Part shown: piece after piece, positions 7,016-14,027 of the stretch
How the letters are laid out: every line of letters begins with the position of its first letter
Numbering within the stretch: position 1 is the stretch's first letter
Assembly: GCA_019661855.1 (NCBI GenBank)
Contig: JAIFWM010000007.1
Location: 1-32,362 of the forward strand
DNA: 32,362 nucleotides
Direction: 5' to 3'
From: Candidatus Parcubacteria bacterium
Lineage (GTDB): Bacteria > Patescibacteriota > Minisyncoccia > Phycocordibacterales > SBAW01
Notes under the pieces: generated by a model
What the model was told of the DNA's origin: nothing
The model's input: only the letters and a program-made list of their open reading frames with translations
Databases searched by the model: none
Translations under genes and position numbers: made by a program

Positions 7016-7462
7016 CTAGTATTTGTTTTTCAAGGTTCTATCTATCTCTCGTTTGGTGTCGCGCTTCTTCAAAGTCTCGCGTTTATCGAATTGTTTCTTG
7101 CCGCGCCCTACACCCAACTCTATCTTTAATTTACTACCCTTATTATACACCCAAAGTGGCACTATTGTCAAGCCCTTCTGCCCCTCAACCTCGCCGAGAC
7201 GTACCAACTCTTTTTTCGTTAAAAGGAGCTTGCGGGTACGGTCTGGGTCATAATCAGCTCTGGTGTTGCTCGGCTGGTAAGGGGGAATGTGCGACCCCAC
7301 TAAGTAAGCCTCACCGTTCCTGATAATTACATGAGCTCCCTCAAGTTTGCCCTGTTTTGCGCGTAAACTCTTAACCTCATAGCCAAAAAGCTCTAAGCCC
7401 GCCTCAAACTGCTCAAGGATTTCATAATTTAACCGCGCCTTTTTATGCTCTATGAGATGCAT
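7016..7462 (-). CDS. smpB: tmRNA-binding protein SmpB
   Basis: A 148-aa protein, normal length, that delivers tmRNA to stalled ribosomes. Family marks: HKKARLNYEILEQFEAGLELFGYEVKS at the N-terminus, the GSHIPPYQPSN segment, KLLLTKKEL, YNKGSKLKIELGVGRGKKQFDKRE, and a basic tail ending KRDTKREIDRTLKNKY. A longer frame begins at GTG 7471, but that GTG lies inside the -10 box; ATG 7462 is 7 nt behind TATAGT and gives the leaderless start used by other genes here. Directly followed by ssrA. Confidence 0.96.
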   Translation of the reverse strand: MHLIEHKKARLNYEILEQFEAGLELFGYEVKSLRAKQGKLEGAHVIIRNGEAYLVGSHIPPYQPSNTRADYDPDRTRKLLLTKKELVRLGEVEGQKGLTIVPLWVYNKGSKLKIELGVGRGKKQFDKRETLKKRDTKREIDRTLKNKY

Positions 7463-7469
7463 GAGATCC

Positions 7470-7478
7470 ACTATAGCA
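7470..7478 (-). promoter_or_regulatory. Extended -10 of smpB, leaderless
   Basis: TGC plus TATAGT on the minus strand (7475-7470), 7 nt before ATG 7462. It also rules out the upstream GTG as start. Confidence 0.65.
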
Positions 7479-7510
7479 TTCCCTCACTTTATCTTTAGGA
7501 TTAAGCGTTG

Positions 7511-7519
7511 TAATATAAG
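7511..7519 (+). promoter_or_regulatory. -10 region of ftsH, leaderless
   Basis: TAATAT (7511-7516) overlaps TATAAG (7514-7519); the latter is 6 nt before ATG 7526. Divergent from smpB. Confidence 0.5.
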
Positions 7520-7525
7520 CGCACA

Positions 7526-9460
7526 ATGCCAGAAAACCAGCCTCCAAAGCCGCCGGTCCGCAAGCGCCGCCCTTTACCTAAATTGCCTCAAGGCGATAAC
7601 TTTTGGGTAAATTTGGCAACCTCAGTACTTTTACTCCTTTTGCTTGCTGGGGCATACACCTACTTTGTTGGGGGGCAAAAGGCTGCACCTGAAAATATCG
7701 CTATCTCGCAACTTGCGAGCGACATTAGTGCAGGCAAGGTGTCTACTATTAATGTAGACGGCGATGACCTTAAAGTCATTTACGCCGACAGCACCGAAAA
7801 GACATCTAAAAAAGAGCCTGAGGCCGCTTTGACCGAAACGCTCGCTAATTATGGTGTTCCTAAAGAGCAGTTAGACAAAGTTTCTATCGACATTACGCGC
7901 CAAAGTTCGTGGCAGTTTTGGTTGACCGCTCTCGCTCCCTTTGCCGCACCGGTACTTTTGATAGCATTCTTCGTATGGTATCTCTCGCGCCAAGTGCGCG
8001 GCGCGGGTATGCAGGCGTTTAGCTTCGGCCAATCGAAGCCACGAGTCATTGACCCTAACGACGCTGGACAAAAAGTGACGTTTAAAGATGTTGCTGGTGC
8101 TAAAGAGGCTAAGCAAGAGTTGTTAGAGATAGTCGACTTTTTGCGTAATCCTAAAAAATTCTTAGACATTGGTGCACGCATCCCAAAAGGAATTTTACTC
8201 ATGGGGGCAGCGGGTACGGGCAAGACCATGCTTGCTCGTGCAGTAGCAGGGGAGGCAGGAGTGCCATTCTTTTCAATCTCAGGGTCAGAGTTTGTTGAGA
8301 TGTTTGTAGGCGTGGGTGCAAGCCGCGTACGCGACCTCTTTTTAACTGCCAAGAAGGCGGCGCCTTCGATTATTTTCGTAGATGAGATAGATGCCGTAGG
8401 TCGCGTACGCGGCACAGGCGTAGGTGGTGGCAACGACGAGCGCGAGCAAACACTTAACCAAATTTTGGTTGAAATGGATGGCTTTGAACCAAATGAAAAA
8501 GTAATAGTCATGGCAGCGACTAACCGCCCCGATGTGCTCGACCCAGCCCTCGTGCGCCCCGGCCGCTTCGACCGCCGCGTAGTTATTGAACTCCCCGACC
8601 GCGGAGACCGTCTCGAAATTTTACAGATTCATGCGCGTCGCAAGCCTTTGGCCGAGGACGTAAACTTTAATGTCATTGCCGAGCGTACGCCGGGATTCTC
8701 GGGTGCAGACTTGGCTAACCTCATGAATGAGGCTGCTATTTTAGCCGCACGCGAAAACCGCAAGAGTGTTGCGCAGTTTGACCTCATCCGCTCGATAGAA
8801 AAAGTGATGCTTGGTCCTGAGCGTCGCTCGCACGTGCTCAATAAAAAAGAAAAGGAGATCACCGCCTACCACGAGGCAGGTCATGCACTCGTGGCGTCGG
8901 TGTTGCCGTATGCAGACCCCGTGCACAAAATCTCAATTATTTCCCGCGGTCGCGCTGCTGGCTACACACTTAAACTCCCGTTTGAAGATCGCAAGATGCA
9001 AAGCAAAAACGAATTTTTGGATGATATTGCTATGTCACTTGGCGGCTACGTAGCAGAGACGACTGTCTTTGGCGACCTCACGACTGGCGCATCAAACGAT
9101 CTTCAAGTGCTCACCGGCCTCGCACGCAACATGGTGACGCGCTATGGTATGTCAGAGAAGCTTGGTACCGTAGCGCTCGAAAGCGACGGTGGCCGTCCAC
9201 TCTTTGGCACCGGAGTAGAAGGGAGAGCATACTCTGAAAAAGTGTCTGCCGAAATTGACGCCGAAGTTAAAGCGATCATCGACCACGCGCATCACAAAGC
9301 GCAAACAATAATTAACGAAAAACGCCCGGCGCTTAATGCAATAGCCGAGCGATTGATGGAGGTAGAAACTATTGAGCGCGAAGAGTTTGAAAAGATTTTG
9401 ATAGCGCACGGCATTACGCCAAAGCAAAAAAAGGATATCGAGCACGCACCATTAGCGTAA
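7526..9460 (+). CDS. ftsH: ATP-dependent zinc metalloprotease FtsH
   Basis: A 644-aa inner-membrane AAA protease that degrades misfolded membrane proteins and regulators. Basic Pro-rich N-terminus, TM1 about 28-48, extracytoplasmic domain, TM2 about 133-153. AAA module: Walker A GAAGTGKT (227-234), Walker B IIFVDE (282-287), second region of homology RPDVLDPALVRPGRFDR (335-351). Protease: zinc motif HEAGH (449-453) and the third ligand in GASNDL (521-526). Odd: Walker A has Ala-Ala where most FtsH have Pro-Pro. Length is normal. Single gene, divergent from smpB, followed by a weak terminator. Confidence 0.97.
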   Translation: MPENQPPKPPVRKRRPLPKLPQGDNFWVNLATSVLLLLLLAGAYTYFVGGQKAAPENIAISQLASDISAGKVSTINVDGDDLKVIYADSTEKTSKKEPEAALTETLANYGVPKEQLDKVSIDITRQSSWQFWLTALAPFAAPVLLIAFFVWYLSRQVRGAGMQAFSFGQSKPRVIDPNDAGQKVTFKDVAGAKEAKQELLEIVDFLRNPKKFLDIGARIPKGILLMGAAGTGKTMLARAVAGEAGVPFFSISGSEFVEMFVGVGASRVRDLFLTAKKAAPSIIFVDEIDAVGRVRGTGVGGGNDEREQTLNQILVEMDGFEPNEKVIVMAATNRPDVLDPALVRPGRFDRRVVIELPDRGDRLEILQIHARRKPLAEDVNFNVIAERTPGFSGADLANLMNEAAILAARENRKSVAQFDLIRSIEKVMLGPERRSHVLNKKEKEITAYHEAGHALVASVLPYADPVHKISIISRGRAAGYTLKLPFEDRKMQSKNEFLDDIAMSLGGYVAETTVFGDLTTGASNDLQVLTGLARNMVTRYGMSEKLGTVALESDGGRPLFGTGVEGRAYSEKVSAEIDAEVKAIIDHAHHKAQTIINEKRPALNAIAERLMEVETIEREEFEKILIAHGITPKQKKDIEHAPLA

Positions 9461-9467
9461 AAAATTG

Positions 9468-9489
9468 AACCCCGACTAAGTCGGGGGTT
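9468..9489 (-). terminator. Terminator, stronger on the minus strand
   Basis: CCCCGAC (9470-9476), loop TAA, GTCGGGG (9480-9486). On minus it is followed by TTCAATTTTTT; on plus only by GTTGG. It therefore mainly ends a minus-strand transcript, supporting the small ORF at 9476-9658, but may also serve ftsH. Confidence 0.7.
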
Positions 9490-9658
9490 GGAGGGAGTGA
9501 TTGTGTACAAGACACAGATATTCCTGTCTGGGTCCACCTGTTTTGCAGGTGCAATTTTGATCCAGCCAATCTGAGCGATGTTTGCGCGCCAAAATGCTGG
9601 CGAAACAGGTTTCTTGATCTTCTGTCGGTGGTGGAATAGTGAGAACGTGCGTGTCCAT
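9476..9658 (-). CDS. Possible small Cys/His-containing protein
   Basis: A 60-aa frame from ATG 9658, preceded by GAGGT close to the start. A GTG at 9700 would add 14 residues. It contains TCFASIL, NCTCKTGG, LCLVHNHS, that is four Cys and an HxH, but no recognised zinc-finger spacing. Its stop codon lies inside a hairpin whose T-tract favours this strand, which supports a real minus-strand transcript. It fills most of the 304-nt gap between ftsH and the amidohydrolase gene. No homology recognised; it could be a decayed remnant. Confidence 0.35.
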   Translation of the reverse strand: MDTHVLTIPPPTEDQETCFASILARKHRSDWLDQNCTCKTGGPRQEYLCLVHNHSLQPPT

Positions 9659-9726
9659 GTGACCTCGCTTGGGTTGAGCCTTCCAAATAAACTGTAACAC
9701 CTCTCGTTTAGATAAAAAAGCAGAAA

Positions 9727-9752
9727 CCCCGGCCGCGCGTGCGCGGCAGGGG
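9727..9752 (-). terminator. Terminator of the amidohydrolase gene
   Basis: CCCC (9727-9730) and GCCGCG (9732-9737) pair with CGCGGC (9742-9747) and GGGG (9749-9752) with one G/A mismatch; on minus the stem is followed by TTTCTGCTTTTTT. Confidence 0.85.
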
Positions 9753-9764
9753 CTCTCGTGTCGA

Positions 9765-10877
9765 CTAGTGACGATTGAAGCTGGGAAGTTTCCACCCCCA
9801 TGCTTCGTAGTCCCTAGTGAGGTTTGCTCTGATGCTGTCTAGATCGGTCTCGTTGAGCTTCTCACCGTGAGCGATCTTACTCAGCACTGCGATGTTGTAG
9901 TATCGCTCCTGATCCGCTAGTGAATCTATTTCGCGGACCAAGAGGGGACTCAAGGGTAGAGGCATGAACAAGTCATTGATATTGTCCGTGCCAAGGTAGA
10001 CTCGGACACCTGCGTGGAGCAGATACTTCACTCGAGCGATAGAACTGCGTGTCGGACCGGAAAGATGTCGCGGCTGACGCATAGATGCCGCTGCCCGTGG
10101 GCAGCAGATGACATCAATGTTGTTCTCCAACAAACCCCAGGTGAGCCTTTCGTAACGCTGCTCATCGTAGCCGGTTGGGGAGATCATGTGTACTGCTGCT
10201 ACTTTCGGGCGCTTTGCTTCCGGCAGGCTACTGGTAGAGAGGTAACGCACCGCTTGAATAAGACGTTCGGTGCCGTCCTCGGCTGGATTGTTGGTCTGGT
10301 CAACATGAACTTGAACAGGGATCTGATTGTCGATCGCGATTCCGATCAGAGTCGCAAGATGTCCATCGAATCCAATACGTTGTTTGTTCCAAGGACGGTG
10401 GTCACGTTCGGGAAGTCCGACCAAGAACTGGGCCCGTTTAGCAAGCTTTTCGATGAGTCTTTGTCTATCCGAATTGCGAGTCTTGAATCCGAAGATCGGA
10501 TACGCGCCGACATGAATGTCGTATTTCTTTCTTTTATACTTCTGCCTCAATTTGAGGCATGTCTCGAAGGATCTGCCTTCGATATCAGGGGAGCAGTCAG
10601 CGATAAGATTGAGACGTTTTTCACCAGCTTTCATCTTGGCTTCGATGAGCCAAGTGAGTCGTTCTTCCAGATTCTCCTTGGTGTAGGCAAGACCGCGATG
10701 TAGAACGCCGACCGTGATCTGTTTCACGGGAAGTGCTGCATCGATGAAGCCCTCGAGAGGACCTTGGTGTTCAAAATATTTTGCGTCGTAGGTGAAAGCT
10801 CTGTCGTGACAGTGCCAGTCTTGGAATCCTTCGGATGAAAGTGCCAAAGGAGGGCCGTCGTTTCCAAAGTTTGCCAT
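9765..10877 (-). CDS. Amidohydrolase-superfamily protein, cytosine-deaminase-like
   Basis: A 370-aa metal-dependent hydrolase of the TIM-barrel type. Metal motif HxH is DWHCHD (His22, His24); QVHVDQTNNPAEDGTERL and AAVHMIS give further ligand His residues; GTDNINDLFMPL contains the catalytic-type Asp. The layout VHMISPTGYDEQRYERL to RVKYLLHAGVRVYLGTDN resembles cytosine deaminases, but the substrate is unknown. The frame opens at 10931, but ATG 10877 is chosen: it has an SD (AAAGGA, 7 nt spacing), and motif distances fit. The SD and more even codon use contrast with the leaderless housekeeping neighbours. The gene sits between ftsH and a tRNA gene, which suggests acquisition by transfer (inference). 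Confidence 0.8.
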   Translation of the reverse strand: MANFGNDGPPLALSSEGFQDWHCHDRAFTYDAKYFEHQGPLEGFIDAALPVKQITVGVLHRGLAYTKENLEERLTWLIEAKMKAGEKRLNLIADCSPDIEGRSFETCLKLRQKYKRKKYDIHVGAYPIFGFKTRNSDRQRLIEKLAKRAQFLVGLPERDHRPWNKQRIGFDGHLATLIGIAIDNQIPVQVHVDQTNNPAEDGTERLIQAVRYLSTSSLPEAKRPKVAAVHMISPTGYDEQRYERLTWGLLENNIDVICCPRAAASMRQPRHLSGPTRSSIARVKYLLHAGVRVYLGTDNINDLFMPLPLSPLLVREIDSLADQERYYNIAVLSKIAHGEKLNETDLDSIRANLTRDYEAWGWKLPSFNRH

Positions 10878-10957
10878 GCTTGATTCCTTTGCTATGAGAG
10901 GTCTTCCAAGAAGTGAGGGTAGCACAAGCAACTTTTTTTGGATAGAGTGAATGCACT

Positions 10958-11029
10958 GGGCGTGTAGCTCAATGGTAGAGCCCCCGTCTTATACACGGGT
11001 GGTTGAAGGTTCGAATCCTTCCGCGCCCA
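10958..11029 (+). tRNA. tRNA-Ile with anticodon UAU
   Basis: Full cloverleaf: acceptor GGGCGTG / CGCGCCC, D stem GCTC/GAGC, anticodon stem CCCGT/ACGGG with loop CTTATAC, T arm GAAGG-TTCGAAT-CCTTC, discriminator A, CCA not encoded. The anticodon reads UAU, which decodes AUA (Ile). Most bacteria read AUA with a CAU-tRNA made into lysidine by TilS; UAU tRNAs are known but uncommon. It lies 3 nt from the 3' end of recG, which points toward it. Confidence 0.93.
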
Positions 11030-11032
11030 CTA

Positions 11033-13198
11033 TTATTCAAAATGTATCTGTGCACTACGGGTAAGAGCCGTAGCCAGTAGGGGATGTTTGATTAACGTCT
11101 CGTCTTTTTTAATAAGTTCCACTGCTTCAGTACGAGCGGCTTCAACAAGTTTTAAATTTTTAAGCGCCTCCATACCAATGTCCGAGATGCCCCATTGTTT
11201 GCGGCCACTAAGTTCGCCAGGTCCGCGCTGCAAAAGATCTTGTTCGGCGAGCTCGAACCCATTTTTCGCAGTAATAAGCGCTTTGAGTCGCGCCATAGTC
11301 TGCTCGCCACGTGATTCAGGGCAAACAAAGCAATAGGCTTGATGGTTAGAGCGTACGACGCGACCGCGCAGCTGATGAAGTTGCGAGAGTCCAAAGCGCT
11401 CCGCTCCCTCAATAAATATCATCGTAGCGTTGGGGACGTTTACACCCACCTCCACCACGCTTGTAGCAACCAAAACATCAATCTCGTGGCTCAAGAACCG
11501 CTGCATCACATCGTCTTTTTCTTTCGGTTTCATTTTTGAATGCAAAATATCGATGTTGTAGTGAGGAAACACTTCTTTTTTAAGTCTTTTTGCCTCTTCT
11601 TTTACTGATTTTGCTTGAAGAGCAAATGCTTTCTCTGGGTCAGGCTCATCTATGCGCGGGCAAATCACGTACGCTTGGCGTCCAGCCTCGAGCTCTTTGT
11701 GCATATGCAGGTATGCTTTGTTGCGCGATTCAGGTTTAACAAGTTCAGTAATGACTCGTTTGCGCCCCGCGGGCATCTCATCAAGTAGCGTGAGGTCGAG
11801 GTCGCCGTAGACGGTAAGTGCTAAGGTTCGGGGAATAGGAGTTGCAGTCATTGAAAGGAGATGAGGCAGCCGCATTTCCTTTCTTGCTAATTTACGGCGT
11901 TGGTTGGTGCCAAAACGATGCTGCTCATCGATAACCACGAGGGCCAAATGTTTAAACTGCACCGCCTTTTCGATGAGTGCATGCGTGCCGATGAGTATAG
12001 GGATCTCGCCCTGGGCAACCCATTTTAAAAGTTGGGTGCGCGAAATAGAGGTAAATTTGTCTCGATTTATTTTGGAGGGAAATTTGTAGCACCCTGATCC
12101 AGTAATAAGTCCAATGTTAATGGGGAAGTAGTCGAAAAATTTAATAAACGACTCAAAATGTTGCTTAGCTAAAATTTCAGTGGGTGCCATGTAAGCAACT
12201 TGGAGCGTGCCAAAAGTTTGGTTCTCCGGTCGCGTGCGCACGGCCGCGTAAGCGGCCGTGGCCGCGACGGCAGTCTTGCCGCTTCCTACATCACCTTCGA
12301 GCAACCGCGACATAGGATGTCCTGAGCGCATGTCTTTGAGTATTATTTCGATTGCATTTTTTTGCGCCGCCGTTGCATCGAAAGGAAAAGACTTTATAAA
12401 ATCATTCATTTCTTTTTCTGGAGCGTCGACAGCAAAGCTTTTTTGGTGCGATTGAAGCATTCGTTCTTGTCCGCGCTCAAGTTGGATCATAAACACTTCC
12501 TCAAAGGCAAAGCGCTTGCGCGCAGCGTCAGCTTGCTTCAACTCTTTTGGGGTATGGACCCAAATTAAAGCCGTTTTAAGAGTGGGGAGGTTATATTTTT
12601 TTAAAAGTTCTGCAGGCAGGGGATCTTGAACCTCCTCTAACTGATCAAAAACTTTTTTAATTGCACTCCTAAACCAGAGCGAGCTCACTCCTCTGCTTTC
12701 TGGGTACACGGAAAAAAAATCTAGAATTGCGGTCTGGCCTGCTGAAGTCGCCTCCGAGGCGCCGGAAGACAGGAGACCCGAGGACTGCAATTCTGGATTT
12801 TTTTGGAGTGAGGGGTTTGCTAAGTAAAGTTTTCCGTTGCTTCCCGAGACTTTTCCTGTAGCTTTTACCAGCGTGCCCTCGGCATACATTTTGGCGATAT
12901 ATGGCTGGTTAAACCACATGCATTTAATACGCCCCGAGTTGTCGCGAATGTATCCTTCGGAGATAGGGATTTTACGCTTCCACGATTTTTTAGTTTCTAA
13001 CTTCTCGAGGGTGCCAATGACCGTTGCCTCTTGTCCTGCCACGAGGCCACTGACACTTGCTTCGTCGCCCGCTTGTTCGTAGCGAGCAGGGAGGTGGTAG
13101 AGGAGGTCGCGCAAAGTGTGGACCCCAAGTTTTTGCAGCGCACTCTTTTGCGACTCTACTAGTCGAAAGTGTTCAGACAATGGTTCGCTTAACCGCAT
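11033..13198 (-). CDS. recG: ATP-dependent DNA helicase RecG
   Basis: A 721-aa branched-DNA helicase that remodels stalled forks and Holliday junctions. N-terminal wedge/OB domain with LGVHTLRDLLYHLPARYE and the OB-fold segment VIGTLEKLETKKSWKRKIP; helicase motifs LLEGDVGSGKTAVA (Walker A), VVIDEQHRFG (motif II, the DEQH box of RecG), MTATPIPRTLAL, and motif VI LHQLRGRVVRSN. Family members usually have GRVGR at motif VI; here Val replaces Gly. The frame extends to 13216, but ATG 13198 is chosen because it begins MRLSEPLSEHF and lies 6 nt after TATACT. Confidence 0.96.
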   Translation of the reverse strand: MRLSEPLSEHFRLVESQKSALQKLGVHTLRDLLYHLPARYEQAGDEASVSGLVAGQEATVIGTLEKLETKKSWKRKIPISEGYIRDNSGRIKCMWFNQPYIAKMYAEGTLVKATGKVSGSNGKLYLANPSLQKNPELQSSGLLSSGASEATSAGQTAILDFFSVYPESRGVSSLWFRSAIKKVFDQLEEVQDPLPAELLKKYNLPTLKTALIWVHTPKELKQADAARKRFAFEEVFMIQLERGQERMLQSHQKSFAVDAPEKEMNDFIKSFPFDATAAQKNAIEIILKDMRSGHPMSRLLEGDVGSGKTAVAATAAYAAVRTRPENQTFGTLQVAYMAPTEILAKQHFESFIKFFDYFPINIGLITGSGCYKFPSKINRDKFTSISRTQLLKWVAQGEIPILIGTHALIEKAVQFKHLALVVIDEQHRFGTNQRRKLARKEMRLPHLLSMTATPIPRTLALTVYGDLDLTLLDEMPAGRKRVITELVKPESRNKAYLHMHKELEAGRQAYVICPRIDEPDPEKAFALQAKSVKEEAKRLKKEVFPHYNIDILHSKMKPKEKDDVMQRFLSHEIDVLVATSVVEVGVNVPNATMIFIEGAERFGLSQLHQLRGRVVRSNHQAYCFVCPESRGEQTMARLKALITAKNGFELAEQDLLQRGPGELSGRKQWGISDIGMEALKNLKLVEAARTEAVELIKKDETLIKHPLLATALTRSAQIHFE

Positions 13199-13204
13199 GC
13201 GGTA

Positions 13205-13210
13205 AGTATA
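13205..13210 (-). promoter_or_regulatory. -10 box of recG, leaderless
   Basis: TATACT on the minus strand with exactly 6 nt to ATG 13198; no SD. Confidence 0.65.
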
Positions 13211-13221
13211 GCCCAAAGTAG

Positions 13222-13247
13222 AAAGCCCCGCGCGTACGCGGGGCTTT
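13222..13247 (-). terminator. Terminator between the secreted-protein gene and recG
   Basis: AAAGCCCCGCG (13222-13232), loop CGTA, CGCGGGGCTTT (13237-13247): 11 bp, flanked by T runs on minus. It ends the 13252-13626 gene before the recG promoter. Confidence 0.9.
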
Positions 13248-13251
13248 TGTG

Positions 13252-13626
13252 TTAGTTAGATTCGGACAGATCGACCTCCATAATCGCGTACCCAACTTCC
13301 TCACCGGGAACATTGATGAAATGAATTTGGTAGATGTTAAGTTCGTAGAGTTTGCGTTGCTCGAGGTCGACCCAGAGTTCGGTATGGGCGCGTGAAATTA
13401 CGTAGCCCTCAAAGCTAAACCGTTCGCATCTCCCGTCTTCGTAAAGGTCCAAAAGTTTGTCCCCCTCCGCCTCGCTCTTTTTATAGGCATTTAATAGATC
13501 CATCGTGTGTTGAAACTCAACACAAGCAAGTCCCTCTATGTAGCTAACGTAGCTACCAACTTGCTTGCCGTCGGTGGCGTGGGCATTTATGGTGAACAGA
13601 GTGGTCAGTAGTGGTAACCATCGCAT
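13252..13626 (-). CDS. Small secreted protein, paralog A of a tandem pair
   Basis: A 124-aa protein with a signal peptide (residues 1-17, cleavage likely after AHA). The mature part aligns with the neighbouring 87-aa protein: QVGSYVSYIEGLACVEF here against QVGAFVPFANKIVCNDV there, then NAYKKSEAEGDKLLDLYEDG against TAYGKNKKIGDALFNFYNER, and a second shared Cys (Cys35 and Cys67 here). The Cys pair probably forms a disulfide outside the cytoplasm. Only this copy has the C-terminal part after residue 78. It has a strong SD (AAGGAGG, 6 nt spacing) and its own -10 about 35 nt upstream, unlike the leaderless neighbours. No known family recognised. Confidence 0.75.
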   Translation of the reverse strand: MRWLPLLTTLFTINAHATDGKQVGSYVSYIEGLACVEFQHTMDLLNAYKKSEAEGDKLLDLYEDGRCERFSFEGYVISRAHTELWVDLEQRKLYELNIYQIHFINVPGEEVGYAIMEVDLSESN

Positions 13627-13660
13627 GGTCTTCCTCCTTGGTTGCTCGGCATCCGCAGGG

Positions 13661-13666
13661 AGTATA
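13661..13666 (-). promoter_or_regulatory. -10 box for secreted paralog A
   Basis: TATACT on minus just downstream of the previous gene's terminator; predicts a leader of about 28 nt that contains the SD. Confidence 0.5.
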
Positions 13667-13670
13667 ACAA

Positions 13671-13694
13671 AAGCCCCGCGTGTGCGCGGGGCTT
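13671..13694 (-). terminator. Terminator of secreted paralog B
   Basis: AAGCCCCGCG (13671-13680), loop TGTG, CGCGGGGCTT (13685-13694); on minus followed by TTTTGTTAT. The stem closely resembles the one at 13222-13247, in keeping with duplication of the whole gene unit. Confidence 0.9.
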
Positions 13695-13714
13695 AAGAGG
13701 GTTTGGGTAAGGAG

Positions 13715-13978
13715 TCAGAGATTTTGTTCCGTGACAACGCCTTGAAAGTGGATCTTAATGCAAGGTCGTATGCCGTCCCCCGGGCGCTCATTATAAAAGT
13801 TAAAAAGAGCGTCTCCGATCTTTTTATTCTTGCCATACGCTGTGACAATGTTTATTGAGTTGTCGACATCATTGCAGACGATTTTGTTAGCAAATGGGAC
13901 AAAGGCCCCCACCTGTAATTCGTTGGCTTGCGCTCCCCATGAGAGGAGTGCAATCAGACTTGCTGTGTAGTACCGCAT
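13715..13978 (-). CDS. Small secreted protein, paralog B of a tandem pair
   Basis: An 87-aa protein with signal peptide (cleavage likely after AQA, residue 18) and two Cys (35 and 73) at positions matching paralog A. It is shorter, ending shortly after the shared domain. The open frame goes upstream to 14104, but that would run through the malic-enzyme start region; ATG 13978 has an almost full-length SD, AGGAGGTGATCC, which is complementary to the usual 16S rRNA 3' end, and is the clear start. Divergent from the malic enzyme gene, with overlapping -10 boxes. No function recognised; an exported effector, inhibitor or lipoprotein-like role is conjecture. Confidence 0.72.
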   Translation of the reverse strand: MRYYTASLIALLSWGAQANELQVGAFVPFANKIVCNDVDNSINIVTAYGKNKKIGDALFNFYNERPGDGIRPCIKIHFQGVVTEQNL

Positions 13979-14014
13979 AGGATCACCTCCTGGTTTGCGG
14001 TTGCGTCTACCGTG

Positions 14015-14021
14015 TATACTA
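14015..14021. promoter_or_regulatory. Overlapping divergent -10 boxes
   Basis: Plus strand TATACT (14015-14020) is 7 nt before ATG 14028 of the malic enzyme gene. Minus strand TAGTAT (14021-14016) shares the same bases and faces secreted paralog B, leaving a leader of about 30 nt with its SD. Confidence 0.55.
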
Positions 14022-14027
14022 CCGCTA

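Noticed and set aside
7849..8511. A 220-codon minus-strand frame across ftsH
   Set aside because: It is a Pro/Ser-rich shadow of the FtsH ATPase domain.
10014..10703. A 229-codon plus-strand frame with Cys and Met-rich start
   Set aside because: It lies wholly inside the amidohydrolase gene on the opposite strand, which has clear catalytic motifs, an SD and a terminator; the plus frame has none.
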